From Micrasema longulum (Eukaryota > Arthropoda > Insecta > Trichoptera > Brachycentridae): a stretch of DNA of 64,000 nucleotides. The DNA is taken from positions 1 to 64,000 of the forward strand of contig JAGVSM010003677.1 of NCBI GenBank assembly GCA_022494885.1. Direction: 5' to 3'. The position numbers were made by a program, and so were the translations under genes. Positions 54,950 to 64,000 of this stretch are shown piece after piece. How positions within the stretch are numbered: the stretch's first letter is position 1; every line of letters starts with the position of its first letter. The notes under the pieces were generated by a model. The model saw nothing but the letters and a program-made list of their open reading frames with translations. It did not search any database and was not told the origin of the DNA.

Positions 54950-55280
54950 CTTTGCGTAATAAGTGGAGGCACGCGCCGGCTACCTCGTGGTTAGGTCCAG
55001 AATCCTTCACAAACACTATGAAAAATCAATGTCCCACCGAACCACTGGTTAGCAACACAATCAAGAATCCACCATTAAAACACGGTCTTTAATTCACAAG
55101 TCATAGACAATAGCCGCCAAAAGATTAATTCAATAATCCGAACTTCAAAAATGGAACGCGAGCGAATCCAGAGACGCAACCGGCGCTTGAGGCGTCGCGA
55201 AGCAACTCGGCGCGTATCGGGTACTCGCCAGTGCATCTGCGCGGTTCGTAAACATTGCGCGACAAAATCTCCGACTAAAT
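54950..55280 (-). other. Candidate 5' untranslated exon and promoter, minus strand
   Basis: Read on the minus strand, the segment ends TTATTACGCAAAG|GTAAGTACT, an almost perfect splice donor with the exon boundary at 54950. Upstream, sequence composition shifts from AT-rich to G+C- and CpG-rich (CGCGCCGAGTTGCTTCGCGA and AGCGCCGGTTGCG), as at many insect promoters. The two ATGs between 55140 and 54950 open frames of only 8 and 4 codons, so the exon would be non-coding. No repeat in the window matches it. Its downstream exon would lie to the left and was not found. Confidence 0.4.
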
Positions 55281-55647
55281 AAAAAAGTCGCTTGTCGTTT
55301 CCTTTCTTTCACCAAATGATAGTATCTTTTTGATGTGTGTGCTAGTGCTGCTCGTTCAGTTAGCGCTGTGGAGACTGCGTTAGGGGTTACAGATTCCGCC
55401 GACACGCTCACTCCTGCGGAGATTCCCATCAGATTGTTAGTTCTATCTCTTTTCCCGCAGCGGTACTTGCTACATGCGTACTTCGCGCGAGATTGTCCAT
55501 GTTTATAGTTTGTATGAGCGAGGACCCCGAGAATTTGTAAACACGGCATTTTTTTATACATAAACAAAACGTTAGCTTCTTTTCTTATTTGCTTTCGTAA
55601 CCATTCCACCTCTTGCTCCAGTTCAGTCGAGGATGTTATCGATTGGG
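55145..55647 (-). CDS. Open frame after a splice-acceptor-like site, unrecognised
   Basis: On the minus strand, TTTTCTTACAG (acceptor) ends at 55648, and the frame stays open from there to a TGA at 55145-55147, about 165 codons. It begins QSITSSTELEQEVEWLRKQI, a charged heptad-like helix, then becomes arginine-, serine- and alanine-rich. It has no in-frame ATG near the start, so it could only be an internal exon. The same interval overlaps the candidate promoter, and CpG-rich DNA opens frames by chance. Translation is therefore doubtful beyond the first 40 codons. Confidence 0.25.
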
Positions 55648-55650
55648 CTG

Positions 55651-56220
55651 TAAGAAAACAATAATCTCCAGTTTACTAATATTATTTATTTCTATGCGTG
55701 TATATGTATAGGTTTTATCATGCTTTAAAAGGCGTATGTTTTTTTAAGGAAGGTAGGTACCTGATGATTATTTTATATAGAGGGGAGCATTTGAAAAACT
55801 TTCGGACACAGTGCGATGCATGCAAATTTAATATTTCGCGCCTTCTAGTATAGGTTTAACCTTTAACATACTGTGTGAAAAAACTCCCTCTGCCGTACAT
55901 TCACGGAGACTGGACCGCTGTGCACGTGCCAACCACGAGCCCCCTGCGTGATATGGCATGATTGGCCCATTTCACACCACGGCAAAAATCTACACGGCAT
56001 GATAAAATACAATACGGAGGAACGATATTTATTGTTTTACAATTATTTATTTATTTAATGCCTGGCAAACGCAATAACCAGTACACCGTGAGACCGACTG
56101 ATCTCCAGTCGATTTCATTTTGCAGAATTTTTACCTGAGAGTACTCGCTAAATTTTAAATAATGATTTTGATAAAATTGTCATTAAAATCACTTAAGTTG
56201 AATTTTACAATATTATTTGA
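55651..56220. other. Unassigned stretch
   Basis: A mixed-composition patch (55860-56000) contains no frame of note. Confidence 0.3.
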
Positions 56221-56221
56221 A

Positions 56222-56310
56222 TCGGGTCGTGATCCCGTGGCTAGTGTTGCTGAATCACGGATCATAGATCCGGGGTTCGAACCTCACTCTACCGCAACTT
56301 GATTTCCATT
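56222..56310 (+). mobile_element. tRNA-derived SINE head (family S2), best copy
   Basis: GATCCCGTGGCTAGTGTTGC (A-box region) and CCGGGGTTCGAACCTCACTC (B box) are followed by TACCGCAACTTGATTTCC. The spacing of about 30 bp between boxes fits a pol III promoter. Related heads are at 18433-18516 and 34576-34660. Confidence 0.65.
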
Positions 56311-56429
56311 TTTCAATAGTGAGTTATTTGCAACTCGTTGAAAATGGTCACCAAAATTTAAATATTTGGGTCAATTGAACGCTAATATGTATTACTATTT
56401 TTTTAAAAATAATATATTGACCGAGGCGT

Positions 56430-57118
56430 TTTCTAACAGTCCAGAAGCAGCGTAGAATCATATTTGAATACATCGGACTGTGTCCAAAAAAACCTCCACT
56501 TTGCCCACTTTCACTGCACGCATGCGTGATGTCACCGCGTAATGTTGTTAGATCGCGAAAAATATATAATCATATCACAAATGGAAGTTAATTTATAGTA
56601 CACACGGAAATATTGATTGACACAGAAGAGTAGATAAGTAAAGGGTCATTTAATAAGAGAAATAGAATTAATGAACTTTGAACTTAAAAAATGTTACAAA
56701 GTTTATTTTACGTACAGCGAATATTTTTATGTCATGTTAAATAATATATGATGAGCAAAGTAGCGTAAAAAATTTGACTACCCTGGCAACACTAAAAAAA
56801 TGTCCATTTCGTTTTCTTTTGCAATCTGACAGATGGAAAAATAATTCAATTTTTAAGTAATGTATTTGCTGGTTACGCATGAATTTGCTATTTACACGTG
56901 AAATGTGATCCCATACTGTTTCTTTTTGATCCCAGCAGTATTTCTACACTTCAAAACCACTCAACACGGCATAATTGAATTCAAATCGGGATTCGCGTAC
57001 TGAGCGACGTCTACAAAGAAACTAATGGGTCAAAACGTAAAACTACTCCTTTAAGAGTAGTTTAGTCGCCTTTTGTTTGAGGCGCGTATGCAGTTTCTGA
57101 ACTATTCTTAATTCTCTG
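56430..57118 (+). repeat. Family G segment, copy 2 (broken start)
   Basis: Matches 21760-22530 through the whole length. It keeps a CCTCCACTTTGCCCACTTTC then ACTGCACGCATGCGTGATGT stretch that copy 1 lost, and lacks an internal piece (around 22030-22130) that copy 1 has. The coding-like end (AGTTTAGTCGCCTTTTGTTT then GAGGCGCGTATGCAGTTTCT) corresponds to codons 8-20 of the frame at 22430 but is frameshifted. The start ATG is not preserved in context. Confidence 0.7.
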
Positions 57119-57990
57119 AGTAATACTAATTATTATTAATACTACGATTATAATATTACGATTTACGGCGCTGGTCCTTTTATAGTCATAGAGTTTTCCT
57201 TTTAGCAACTATGATTAATACACAATTTTATAAAATTATCAGATTAAAAACACAGTTTTAAATTTTTCGCAATACTTTGTAATTACGCGTAGTTCTTTTT
57301 GAATAAATTGGTCTAAAATGCTTTCATATCAAATAAAGCATATTATTTATTACTTATATTGATATTTTACATTAATAAATTTCTTGCAAACTTACCTACA
57401 TTATAAATTACAATATAAAGTACAGTAGGTTTAGATATAGCCTAGGCTCTATAACCTAAGTAAAAACATCACAAAAAAATCAAAATGTCAGTTATCGTGT
57501 TGTGATGACCAGCGACCATTGGTAATGTAATCTTTCTTGTTGCATCGCCATTACGTTGCACAGGCAGTTTGTTCCATATAAGGAACAAAAATTCAATCTA
57601 TAAATAACAGAATATCAAACGCGGGGTATTCAGCTCTCAATTATCTCTCTCAACTTGTGTCCGGCGTCCCTTTTCGGGGAAACTCACGACCAATGATTAT
57701 GCAAATAAATAAAAAATAATTAGAATGCTTGACCAAGCCTCCAAATATAGAGAAAGTACACATAAAAAAAACTGTTGCGAAATACCGCACCTAAAAAGGT
57801 AAAATACCGTGGGTGTAAATCACTTTACTCGACTAATGAATATGTACTTTTTTATTTGAAATTACACAATGATATATGATTATGTTTTTCCTACATATAA
57901 AAATGTAGGCAAAATGCGCTTACCTACTCAATGCGCTTGTATTTTGTATGTAGTTTTAGGTGGGTTCAAATTGACTTTTAATCCTTTATA
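57119..57990. other. Unassigned stretch
   Basis: AT-rich; no frame or matched repeat. Confidence 0.3.
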
Positions 57991-57998
57991 ATCTTATG

Positions 57999-58110
57999 TA
58001 ACAGACCAGTGGTCGGTAAACTTATTAGTCTAAAGGGTCAAATATTAGCAGTACAACAATTAAAAAATATTTTGAGACCCAAATTTATTTTCGTTTTAAG
58101 CTGTTTTCTC
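57999..58110 (+). mobile_element. Possible hAT 5'-end fragment
   Basis: CAGTGGTCGGTAAACTTATT then AGTCTAAAGGGTCAAATATT resembles hAT termini of the CAGTG(G/T)(T/C)(C/T)GG(T/C)AAACT type followed by a GGG(G)CCA(C/A)AT block. The other end is absent. Confidence 0.3.
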
Positions 58111-58212
58111 TAGAAAGCCAATGAACCTTGTTATGAGGCTAAGGTCTCCGTATTTACTCTTTTCAAGTAAAAAGTCTTTGAATTGGCGATGAAAAAGAGC
58201 GTTTACAACAAT

Positions 58213-58475
58213 AGAGAAATATCACATACTACAAATACCGATAAAAATATATGAAATGGATTCAGAATAATTAATTGTATTTTAAAAATCAATATAGATA
58301 TTGTGGAGAAATGTTTTCATACATAAATGTAAAAAAGAAATTTAATAAAAATATGTTGCTAGAAAAACGCGTCGTGTTTGGCCTTGGTTGTTGTGACGTC
58401 AAGATTCGTGATTATGTTCTGAACAAATTTCAATGGCCAGGAACAAATAAACATGAATCGTGACGTAATATTTTT
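58213..58475 (+). mobile_element. Family H MITE, truncated second copy
   Basis: Starts TAGAGAAATATCACATACTA and follows the inverse of 32662-32395 to GGAACAAATAAACATGAATC then GTGACGTAATA. About the last 160 bp of the full element, with the second terminal repeat, are missing. The plus frame at 58275-58463 is a read-through of this element. Confidence 0.75.
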
Positions 58476-59215
58476 TTCACTATACCAAGATAAATGTTAA
58501 TAAGAAATTAAACATTTCATTATCAAATCTTGCAAATTAACTCAAATTGCAACATTAGAAAACCTTTGATCTCTAAATTTAAATATACAAAAGAGAGGTC
58601 AATAAAACTCAATTATGTACTATGTACCTTCAATCTACTACCTTATAATATATACTCTTCCTTTACCTTTATTGCACCTAATATTAATTACATAAAACCT
58701 AAGAATATACCTGTCTATACATAATGTTTCATCTGTATATTTGTTTCATTTGTAAAATTACGAAATATGTATTACGAAACATATTATATCCCGCCCCATT
58801 TAGGTACTGCAAGTATATTTTTGTTTTTTTCTCTTCCTTTTTTTATGAAATTGTTATATGTGCCTATATAATTTATACCTATGTATCTATAATGTTTTTT
58901 TTGTATTTTTTATTTATTCATTTAAAGATACATATCACAAAAAAAAAACGTATCCCTAGCTAGAGCCCGGTGTTGAGTATTTTACTTGTTTTATACCATT
59001 TGCGAAAACCTGTTTTAATTAATACTGAGCCCGTGTAATATTTCGTAAGGTTAACTTTATTTATTTATTTGTTATCATATCATATACATGAAATTTTACA
59101 TTTATACAAAGTTGCTTTGACTGTCAATATTTACCCCGTTCCAAGACAGTCAAAAATTATTAAAAAAATAGTAATCAATACGTGGAAAAAATAAATAAAG
59201 GTATTAGACATAGTG
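58476..59215. other. Unassigned AT-rich stretch
   Basis: Short AT-rich frames at 58530-58724 and 58724-58963 encode phenylalanine-, isoleucine- and tyrosine-rich peptides typical of random AT-rich DNA. Confidence 0.35.
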
Positions 59216-59290
59216 AAAATATAGTAAAAAACATAGTAAAATACATAATAAAAAACATAGTAAAATATGCAGTAAAAGACACACTAAAAA
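59216..59290. repeat. Short tandem repeat of the ACATAGTAAAAT type
   Basis: Units such as ATAGTAAAAAACATAGTAAA and ATACATAATAAAAAACATAG repeat over 75 bp. Similar units resume at 60015-60045 and 60092-60112, beyond the mariner copy. Confidence 0.65.
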
Positions 59291-59301
59291 CATATGCCAT
59301 A

Positions 59302-59935
59302 ATTGGTTGGGGAAAAAGTAATTTCGTATTTTTCGCTTTATTTCAATGCTTTATAAAAAGTGTTACAATCATCCGATTTTAGTCAAATATGCGCCGTTCT
59401 GTTCGATGACTTATTGCCAACAAGAATTCAACTCTCGAAGAAGTCCTTGTCCCTTGTATTGGCAAAAAACTCGGACAACCAATTTTCACAGGCTTCTATT
59501 GAGGCCAGATTTGTACCCCCAAGCGTGTTAGCCATAGACAGGAACAGGCAGTAGTCACTTGATGCCAGGTCCAGACCATAGGGTGGATGCATAAGAACTT
59601 CCCATCCAAGCTCCTGGAGCGTCTTGATGAAACACAATTCCTTTCCTATTCACCAATGCTAGCCCGCCAGCTTTAAACGGTCGAGTTGTTCACGGTAGAG
59701 AGCAAAATTGAGCGTTTGGCCATAGGGGAGCAGCTCATAGTAGAGCATTCCCTGCCAATCCCACCAAACACACAGCAACACCTTCCTGGCAGTCAGTCCT
59801 GGCTTAGCCACGGTCTGGGCCGCTTCGTTGGCTTTCGATCACGATCTCTGTCGCTTGACATTGTCATAAGTGACTCACTTTTCATCACCAGTCACCATCC
59901 GCTTCAGAAATAGGTTGATTTTGTTACGAACAATG
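59302..59935 (-). pseudogene. mariner transposase pseudogene with 3' inverted repeat
   Basis: Read on the minus strand, the mariner catalytic core is present. RMVTGDEK (first D; the next codon, normally W, is TGA) is followed by DNVKRQRSRSK, AKPGLTARKVLLCVWWDWQG, LLPYGQTLNFALYREQLDRL, then stops. HQD (second D) is directly followed by LQELGWEVLMHPPY, so about 12 residues including the usual NARPH are deleted with a frameshift. LDLASSDYCLF (third D) and ENWLSEFFAN follow. The sequence is of the cecropia/Hsmar1-like type by recall. The 3' end has a TIR-like TTGGTTGGGGAAAAAGTAAT (from 59303). The N-terminal DNA-binding part and the 5' repeat are missing. Confidence 0.85.
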
Positions 59936-60900
59936 AAAGAGATATACCTAGCTGGAATAAAAGTGCGTGAAATAACAATAATAATTTAATAATAAAAAAA
60001 GTATTTCAGAAAATATAGTAAAATACGTAGTGAAAACGAAAGACATAAAAAAAAATTATATATATATTTATATATATATATATACACGCATAGTAAAAAC
60101 AGAATAAAAAGTAACGAGGATCTCCAAAAATTCAATCAATAAAAAAGTAAAAAAATAAGTTTTTTTATAAATATGTTTGGACCCCTGTATTTAGTAGTCT
60201 TACGTGTCAAGTGTCATGTACAAGGCTAAGGTACTCTGAAAAAATCGTTTTTGTTTGTCTTGGAAATGGGATGTTCGATCACTGATTTTGGTTTATTACT
60301 TTTATAAGTCCAATCACCATTGTTGCAAAGAATTACTATTCCAAAAATTGTTAGTACAAAAACTATAGAATTACAATTCAAATAAGAACACGTGTTGGCC
60401 ATTTAACTGAATAGATCTTCACAGGTCGCAGTGACATCAGGAGCTTGAATAGCGCTGACCCCCACTTCTAAGAATAAGACTAGTATTCACAACTAACCCC
60501 CACGGGTGGGACAGGTTGTGACAGTTTCCATATTATGTAAAACTTCATTTTATCGCTTTGTCCTTTGGGCGACGAGAGTAATAATACCAAAATATTATAA
60601 GTGACGGACAATTTTTTTATTTTTTTTTATTAAAATTATAACATTGGTTTTATGAAAGGATTTTCTACAATAACCTTTTTTTTATTTTGTCACAACCTTC
60701 CCCTGTTAATTTTTTTTTTGGGATTTTTTTTATTGTTTACCATGAGAAATGTTTCTCTGAAGTTTCGCGGTCTAGTCCTGAAATGCCGTGAATAAAATAT
60801 GTTTATTTAATATCAAGATTTAAGCGAGTACTAAAAATATATTCTAGATCTTATATTGATGTCTTTGAATGTTTTGTCAAAGCTCTCTTTTTTTTATTTA
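59936..60900. other. Unassigned stretch with TA microsatellite
   Basis: A TATATATATATATATA run lies at about 60058-60088. A G+C-richer patch (60420-60520) carries no frame. Otherwise nothing. Confidence 0.35.
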
Positions 60901-60904
60901 TCTC

Positions 60905-61640
60905 TTATTGTTAATTTTAAATTAGGTATTCCAGTTGAACATATTAATTATACATACTTAAATAAATATTTTAATTTACACACATTAGAAACTAGAAGAA
61001 AATTAAATGATTGGATATTTTTATTCAAAAACTGAATGTTAAAAATAATTAACTTGCGAGAGCTCGGCTGGATTACTCGATTTAATAAACTCTTCTATAT
61101 AAATGTATCTACAACTAACTACAGTGCACACTCGCCTATAAGGAGAATTCATGTGTTTACAAACGAATACGCAAATGATATCGATATATTTTATACAACA
61201 CTTTTAAATTTTAAAAGGCAGTGTATCAATTTATTATCTCCAAATTTAAATACTTAAATAATACTATGTTGTTTTATATTGCATACCTTTTATCAACTTA
61301 TATCTGTATTCTTAATTATTATTTTTCTACATTCTTCTAATTTTAAGATTCTTTTAAAATAACCGATGGGAAAAAATGAACTTCTGTTCTCTCATTGGAA
61401 TATATGTGTTTATGTACTATGTAAGATTAGTTTTGTACTATGTGTTTATGTACTATGTAAGATTAGTTTTGAACTATGTGTTTATGTACTATGTAAGATT
61501 AGTTTTTATATATTTTTATTTTCTTTTTCTTATTACTTTATTTTCAATTTTTTGCTACTTCTGTGTAAAATATATGTTTGTTCTTTATATATAAATATAT
61601 GTAAAACATGTAAAAGCCTGCATGGCGTTTAAATAAATAA
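60905..61640 (+). pseudogene. LINE reverse transcriptase C-terminal fragment with 3' UTR
   Basis: YLNKYFNLHTLETRRKLNDW with IFLFKN (from about 60955) matches the L-E-D-R-R...D-L-x-F-L-F-K motif of the LINE at 19610. After a stop comes a second run: NLRELGWITRFNKLFYINVS, then SPIRRIHVFTNEYANDIDIF and LLNFKRQC. This is the typical S-P-[IL]-x-R...[DI]-D-I-F ending. A tail with three 36-bp tandem repeats and AATAAATAAATTG (about 61630) follows. 5'-truncated and non-functional. Confidence 0.7.
61401..61510 (+). repeat. Tandem repeat, three 36-bp units
   Basis: TGTGTTTATGTACTATGTAA then GATTAGTTTT starts at 61405, 61441 and 61477, so the period is exactly 36. Units differ by one or two bases. The period is divisible by three, so two overlapping frames look like a repeated peptide, but there is no other sign of coding. 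Confidence 0.85.
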
Positions 61641-62144
61641 ATTGTAATTTTGACTTTATTGAAAAATGTATCTGATGTACCTTTAAAAATGGACAATGTT
61701 CGGTTAAATAAATAAAAATTACATTACCAATAAATTTCGACTATTTATAGAACAAATATTAGTTTTTTTTTACAAATTTGGGTAACTAACAATCAAAAAG
61801 CATCTTCTTTGCCTATCTGTAATCGCGCAACTTTGGCGCGAGGGTGAGGGGGGATTATACCCCCTAGGAAGTCCCTCATTCCCTTCCATAACCCTCCCTC
61901 CAAGACCCCACGAATATCACGAGCATGCGCTATCCAACTAAAGATAGGTATTGTAGTTGTTATCTATACTGCCCGGCTAAGCCTAACAGTCGCAACTGAA
62001 AAAAAAACATTTTGCGTTTTCTTTTTTTTAATCGCCTCACATATTTACTAAACTAACAAGTCATTTCTGCTTCTCAAATATAAAATACTCTTTTGTATAC
62101 ATGTACAGTTTGCACACTTATTTTTTTTTTTACATATATAAGTT
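61641..62144. other. Unassigned stretch
   Basis: A G+C-richer patch (61825-61990) has no frame. Nothing was matched elsewhere. Confidence 0.3.
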
Positions 62145-62215
62145 TATTGTACATTATTTGAGACATAGGTCCCAACTCCATGGGACTAAAAGTCCTGTGT
62201 TGAGATGGGACTAGC
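62145..62215 (-). repeat. Repeat shared with 32800-32885
   Basis: TTATTGTACATTATTTGAGA then CATAGGTCCCAACTCCATGG and GACTAAAAGTCCTGTG are the inverse of the earlier copy. Confidence 0.6.
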
Positions 62216-62497
62216 AATTAGTTGACACAGACACATGAGTATATCACCACAAATATAGGATCAGAAATATGAAAAATAATTTAAAAAATAATAGATATAG
62301 ATATGGCACATCAATATGGTAAACAGTAAACTCAAACATTCTATTGCCTAAGGCAATTTCTTCCTACCTTCTCAAACCGTACAATTTGAGAAAATCGGTG
62401 ATATATGAACATGTTGTTGGGATATTATAATATTTTCAGAATAAAACAAAACATTGATTTAAAAATATTTTTTTAAGAAATTAAATTGACTAAATAT

Positions 62498-62800
62498 CTA
62501 CACTACACTATGAAGAGAGGATGTGGTAAAGAGGGAAGGAAAGTGGAAGGGGAAAGGAAAAACTGATATATTCAGGAAGTGATATTTCATACGTGATTTG
62601 GATGTAAATAAAGAAGGGGTGTCTCTGATATTAGCGGGTAGGTTATTCCATAATCGAGCAACTACTACTGTGAAAGAGGAGGCAAGAAAATTTAAAGCGG
62701 TGAATGGGTATTGGAAGGGTTCTCTCGTTACTAAAACGAAGAGATAGTCCATGCTGTAAAAGAGGTTGGAAGAGCTCTCTCAGATAAACAGGCGAAGTGG
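62498..62800 (-). pseudogene. LINE (CR1/jockey-type) reverse transcriptase C-terminus
   Basis: On the minus strand the frame has TREPFQYPFTALNFLASSFT, VVVARLWNNLPANIRDTPSL and FTSKSRMKYHFL. The R-L-W-N-x-L-P-x-x-I-R motif with a following F-K/S-x-x-[LM]-K-x-[HY]-[LF]-L is the hallmark end of CR1/L2/jockey LINE polyproteins. The frame ends at 62498-62500. A related, split copy is at 18130-18600. Only the last 85 codons remain. Confidence 0.8.
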
Positions 62801-62802
62801 GA

Positions 62803-63900
62803 TTATTTTAAAAAAAGACAGTACAGCATATGTTAGGGTAAATGGATCATACACTTCGTGGTTTGACATTTATAAAGGAGTCAAGCAGGGATGTGTGATG
62901 TTACCATGGCTGTTCAACGTGTATATCGATAACTGCATGAAAGAACTGAAAGGCTTAAGAATGGGTGATTTAAATGTCAATTGTCTTTTGTATGCTGACG
63001 ATGCCGTGCTTCTTGCTAACAACAATGAGAAACTGCAATTCTTGGTAACAAAGGTCTACGATGTATGCAAGGGAAGCGATTTGCTGATGAATGACGATAA
63101 ATCGAATGTGATGGTTTTTGAAAGAAATGAAAGTATGACTAAATGTGAAATCACTGTTAATGGAGTTATACTAAAACAAGTAGAGGAATTTGTGTATCTG
63201 TGAAGTATGTTTATTAGGGATGGAATAACTGAGAAAGATATTGAAAGGAGGGTGAGTGCCGGGAACAGAGTGAGCGGTGCACTTAAATCAACCTTGGTAA
63301 ATAAATGTTTGTCGCGAGAGGCAAAATTAGCAGTTCGCAATGGAGTCCTGTTTCCGACCCTGATGTATGGGAGCGAAGTATGGACTTGGAAAAACAGGGA
63401 GGGGAAACAAGTAGGCTGAATGCTGTCGAAATGCGATCTCTCAGGCAAATGTGTGGTAAAACTATGGGCGATAAATGCACAAATGTTGAGATCCGTACAT
63501 CATTCAAGGCGGATGAGGTAAGCATTACCGACAAAATCAAGAAAGGAGCTTTGCGTCGATTTGGACATACCTATGTAGAACGAAAGGACAGCGAAAGAAC
63601 GGCTAAGAATATTTACAATGCGAATGTTGATGGATGCATAAATAGGGGGAGACCGAGAAAGACATGGCATGACCAAATCCAACAAATACTTGAAGATGGA
63701 CATGTCAAAAGTCGGAATAATCGGCGCGCGTGCATAAGAAGATGTATGAATGAAGAGGAAGCGAGATCTGTATGCATAGATAGAGTGATTTGGCGTTCTA
63801 TCATCTCTGCCTACCCTTACGGGGAAACGGCGTGATGGTATGTTGTTCTTGTTGTGAAGAAGTGATAGAATGTTGCTTCTATGCCTGATACTTAGCAAGT
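62803..63900 (+). pseudogene. RTE-like LINE reverse transcriptase, C-terminal two thirds
   Basis: The plus frame carries GVKQGCVMLPWLFN (palm motif B), LLYADDAVLLA (catalytic YADD, about 62986-63018), SNVMVFERNES and EEFVYL. Then comes an in-frame TGA at 63201-63203 where a glycine codon is usual, followed by SMFIRDGITEKDIERRVSAG, NGVLFPTLMYGSEVWTW, a frameshift near 63400, and RLNAVEMRSLRQMCG, KGALRRFGHTYVERK, NRGRPRKTWHDQI and a stop at 63833-63835. The order matches LINEs common in Lepidoptera that I would place near the RTE/Proto2 clade by recall. The endonuclease and fingers are absent. The minus frames over this interval are shadows. Confidence 0.85.
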
Positions 63901-64000
63901 GTAGTAAAAATAAAAATTTCAGAGGTACTATTCTGAGCCGCTCTCACGACACGAGAAAACAATTTTTCTCGTGTATTTTGTATGTAAATACGCGAGATAA
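63901..64000. other. 3' flank of the RTE-like element
   Basis: The 100 bp to the window edge, after the polyprotein stop and a short untranslated stretch, carry TTCTCGTGT inverted around 63948-63975 (ACACGAGAAAACAATTTTTC then TCGTGT), a small hairpin. No other feature. Confidence 0.4.

Noticed and set aside
55145..55609. The 154-codon frame as a complete single-exon gene
   Set aside because: It has no ATG near its start (the apparent start is GTG), lies in CpG-rich DNA where stops are rare, and is better explained, if at all, as part of an exon or promoter.
61366..61632. A repeat-containing protein (12-residue units)
   Set aside because: The units are an in-frame consequence of a 36-bp DNA repeat in a LINE 3' region, two frames are open at once, and no start or splice context supports translation.
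62498..62752. A host gene on the minus strand
   Set aside because: The RLWNNLPANIR motif identifies a LINE polyprotein end.
63056..63898. Several minus-strand frames opposite the RTE-like reverse transcriptase
   Set aside because: They are antisense shadows of the conserved plus-strand frames.

Overview
This is an AT-rich stretch of animal nuclear DNA, and the genome is most probably that of an insect. No prokaryotic operon structure, rRNA, CRISPR array or complete host protein-coding gene is visible. The repeat content fits a moth or butterfly: several tRNA-derived SINE families, many 5'-truncated LINEs (one with a C-terminal region of the kind abundant in Lepidoptera), Penelope-like retroelements, a mariner, pogo/Tigger and hAT derivatives, and many foldback MITEs. 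The order is an inference from remembered family resemblance, not from a search.

Layout. 0-8.8 kb: AT-rich sequence, an internally deleted pogo/Tigger copy (3148-3975), a full-length SINE (4410-4607), copies of a dispersed repeat here called family B, three further tRNA-like SINE heads and a foldback element (8183-8772). 8.8-20 kb: family B copies, SINEs, a TTA-flanked foldback MITE (16224-16456) and LINE C-terminal remnants. 20.5-26.3 kb: a cluster of DNA-transposon derivatives, namely a hAT MITE (20533-21182), a TAGGG-ended element holding another foldback element (23096-23907), and a 1.6-kb element with nested inverted repeats and a 114-bp tandem array (24703-26315). 27.5-31.2 kb: a Penelope-like GIY-YIG endonuclease fragment, its terminal region, a second TTA MITE and a separate Penelope terminus. 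31.6-33.6 kb: an AACAGTT-rich element, a family B copy split by a MITE, and a SINE/B/SINE sandwich. 37-41 kb: family E MITE, two minus-strand LINE fragments around a second Penelope-like element, and a palindromic family B dimer. 41-54 kb: sparse, with SINEs, a transposon ORF relic and two MITEs. 54.9-55.65 kb: a G+C-rich island with a strong minus-strand splice donor, the best candidate for a host exon. 56-64 kb: a copy of a 700-bp segment also seen at 21.8 kb, a decayed mariner, and LINE remnants ending in an RTE-like reverse transcriptase.

Functionally the window looks like intergenic DNA or a very large intron filled by successive transposon insertions. If the candidate minus-strand 5' exon ending at 54950 is real, everything to its left could be its first intron. 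The most interesting biology is the set of degenerate hammerhead ribozymes at the Penelope termini, two of which show compensatory changes in stem II, together with the nested and palindromic elements. All coding remnants identified carry stops, frameshifts or truncations, apart from short open GIY-YIG and reverse-transcriptase segments.
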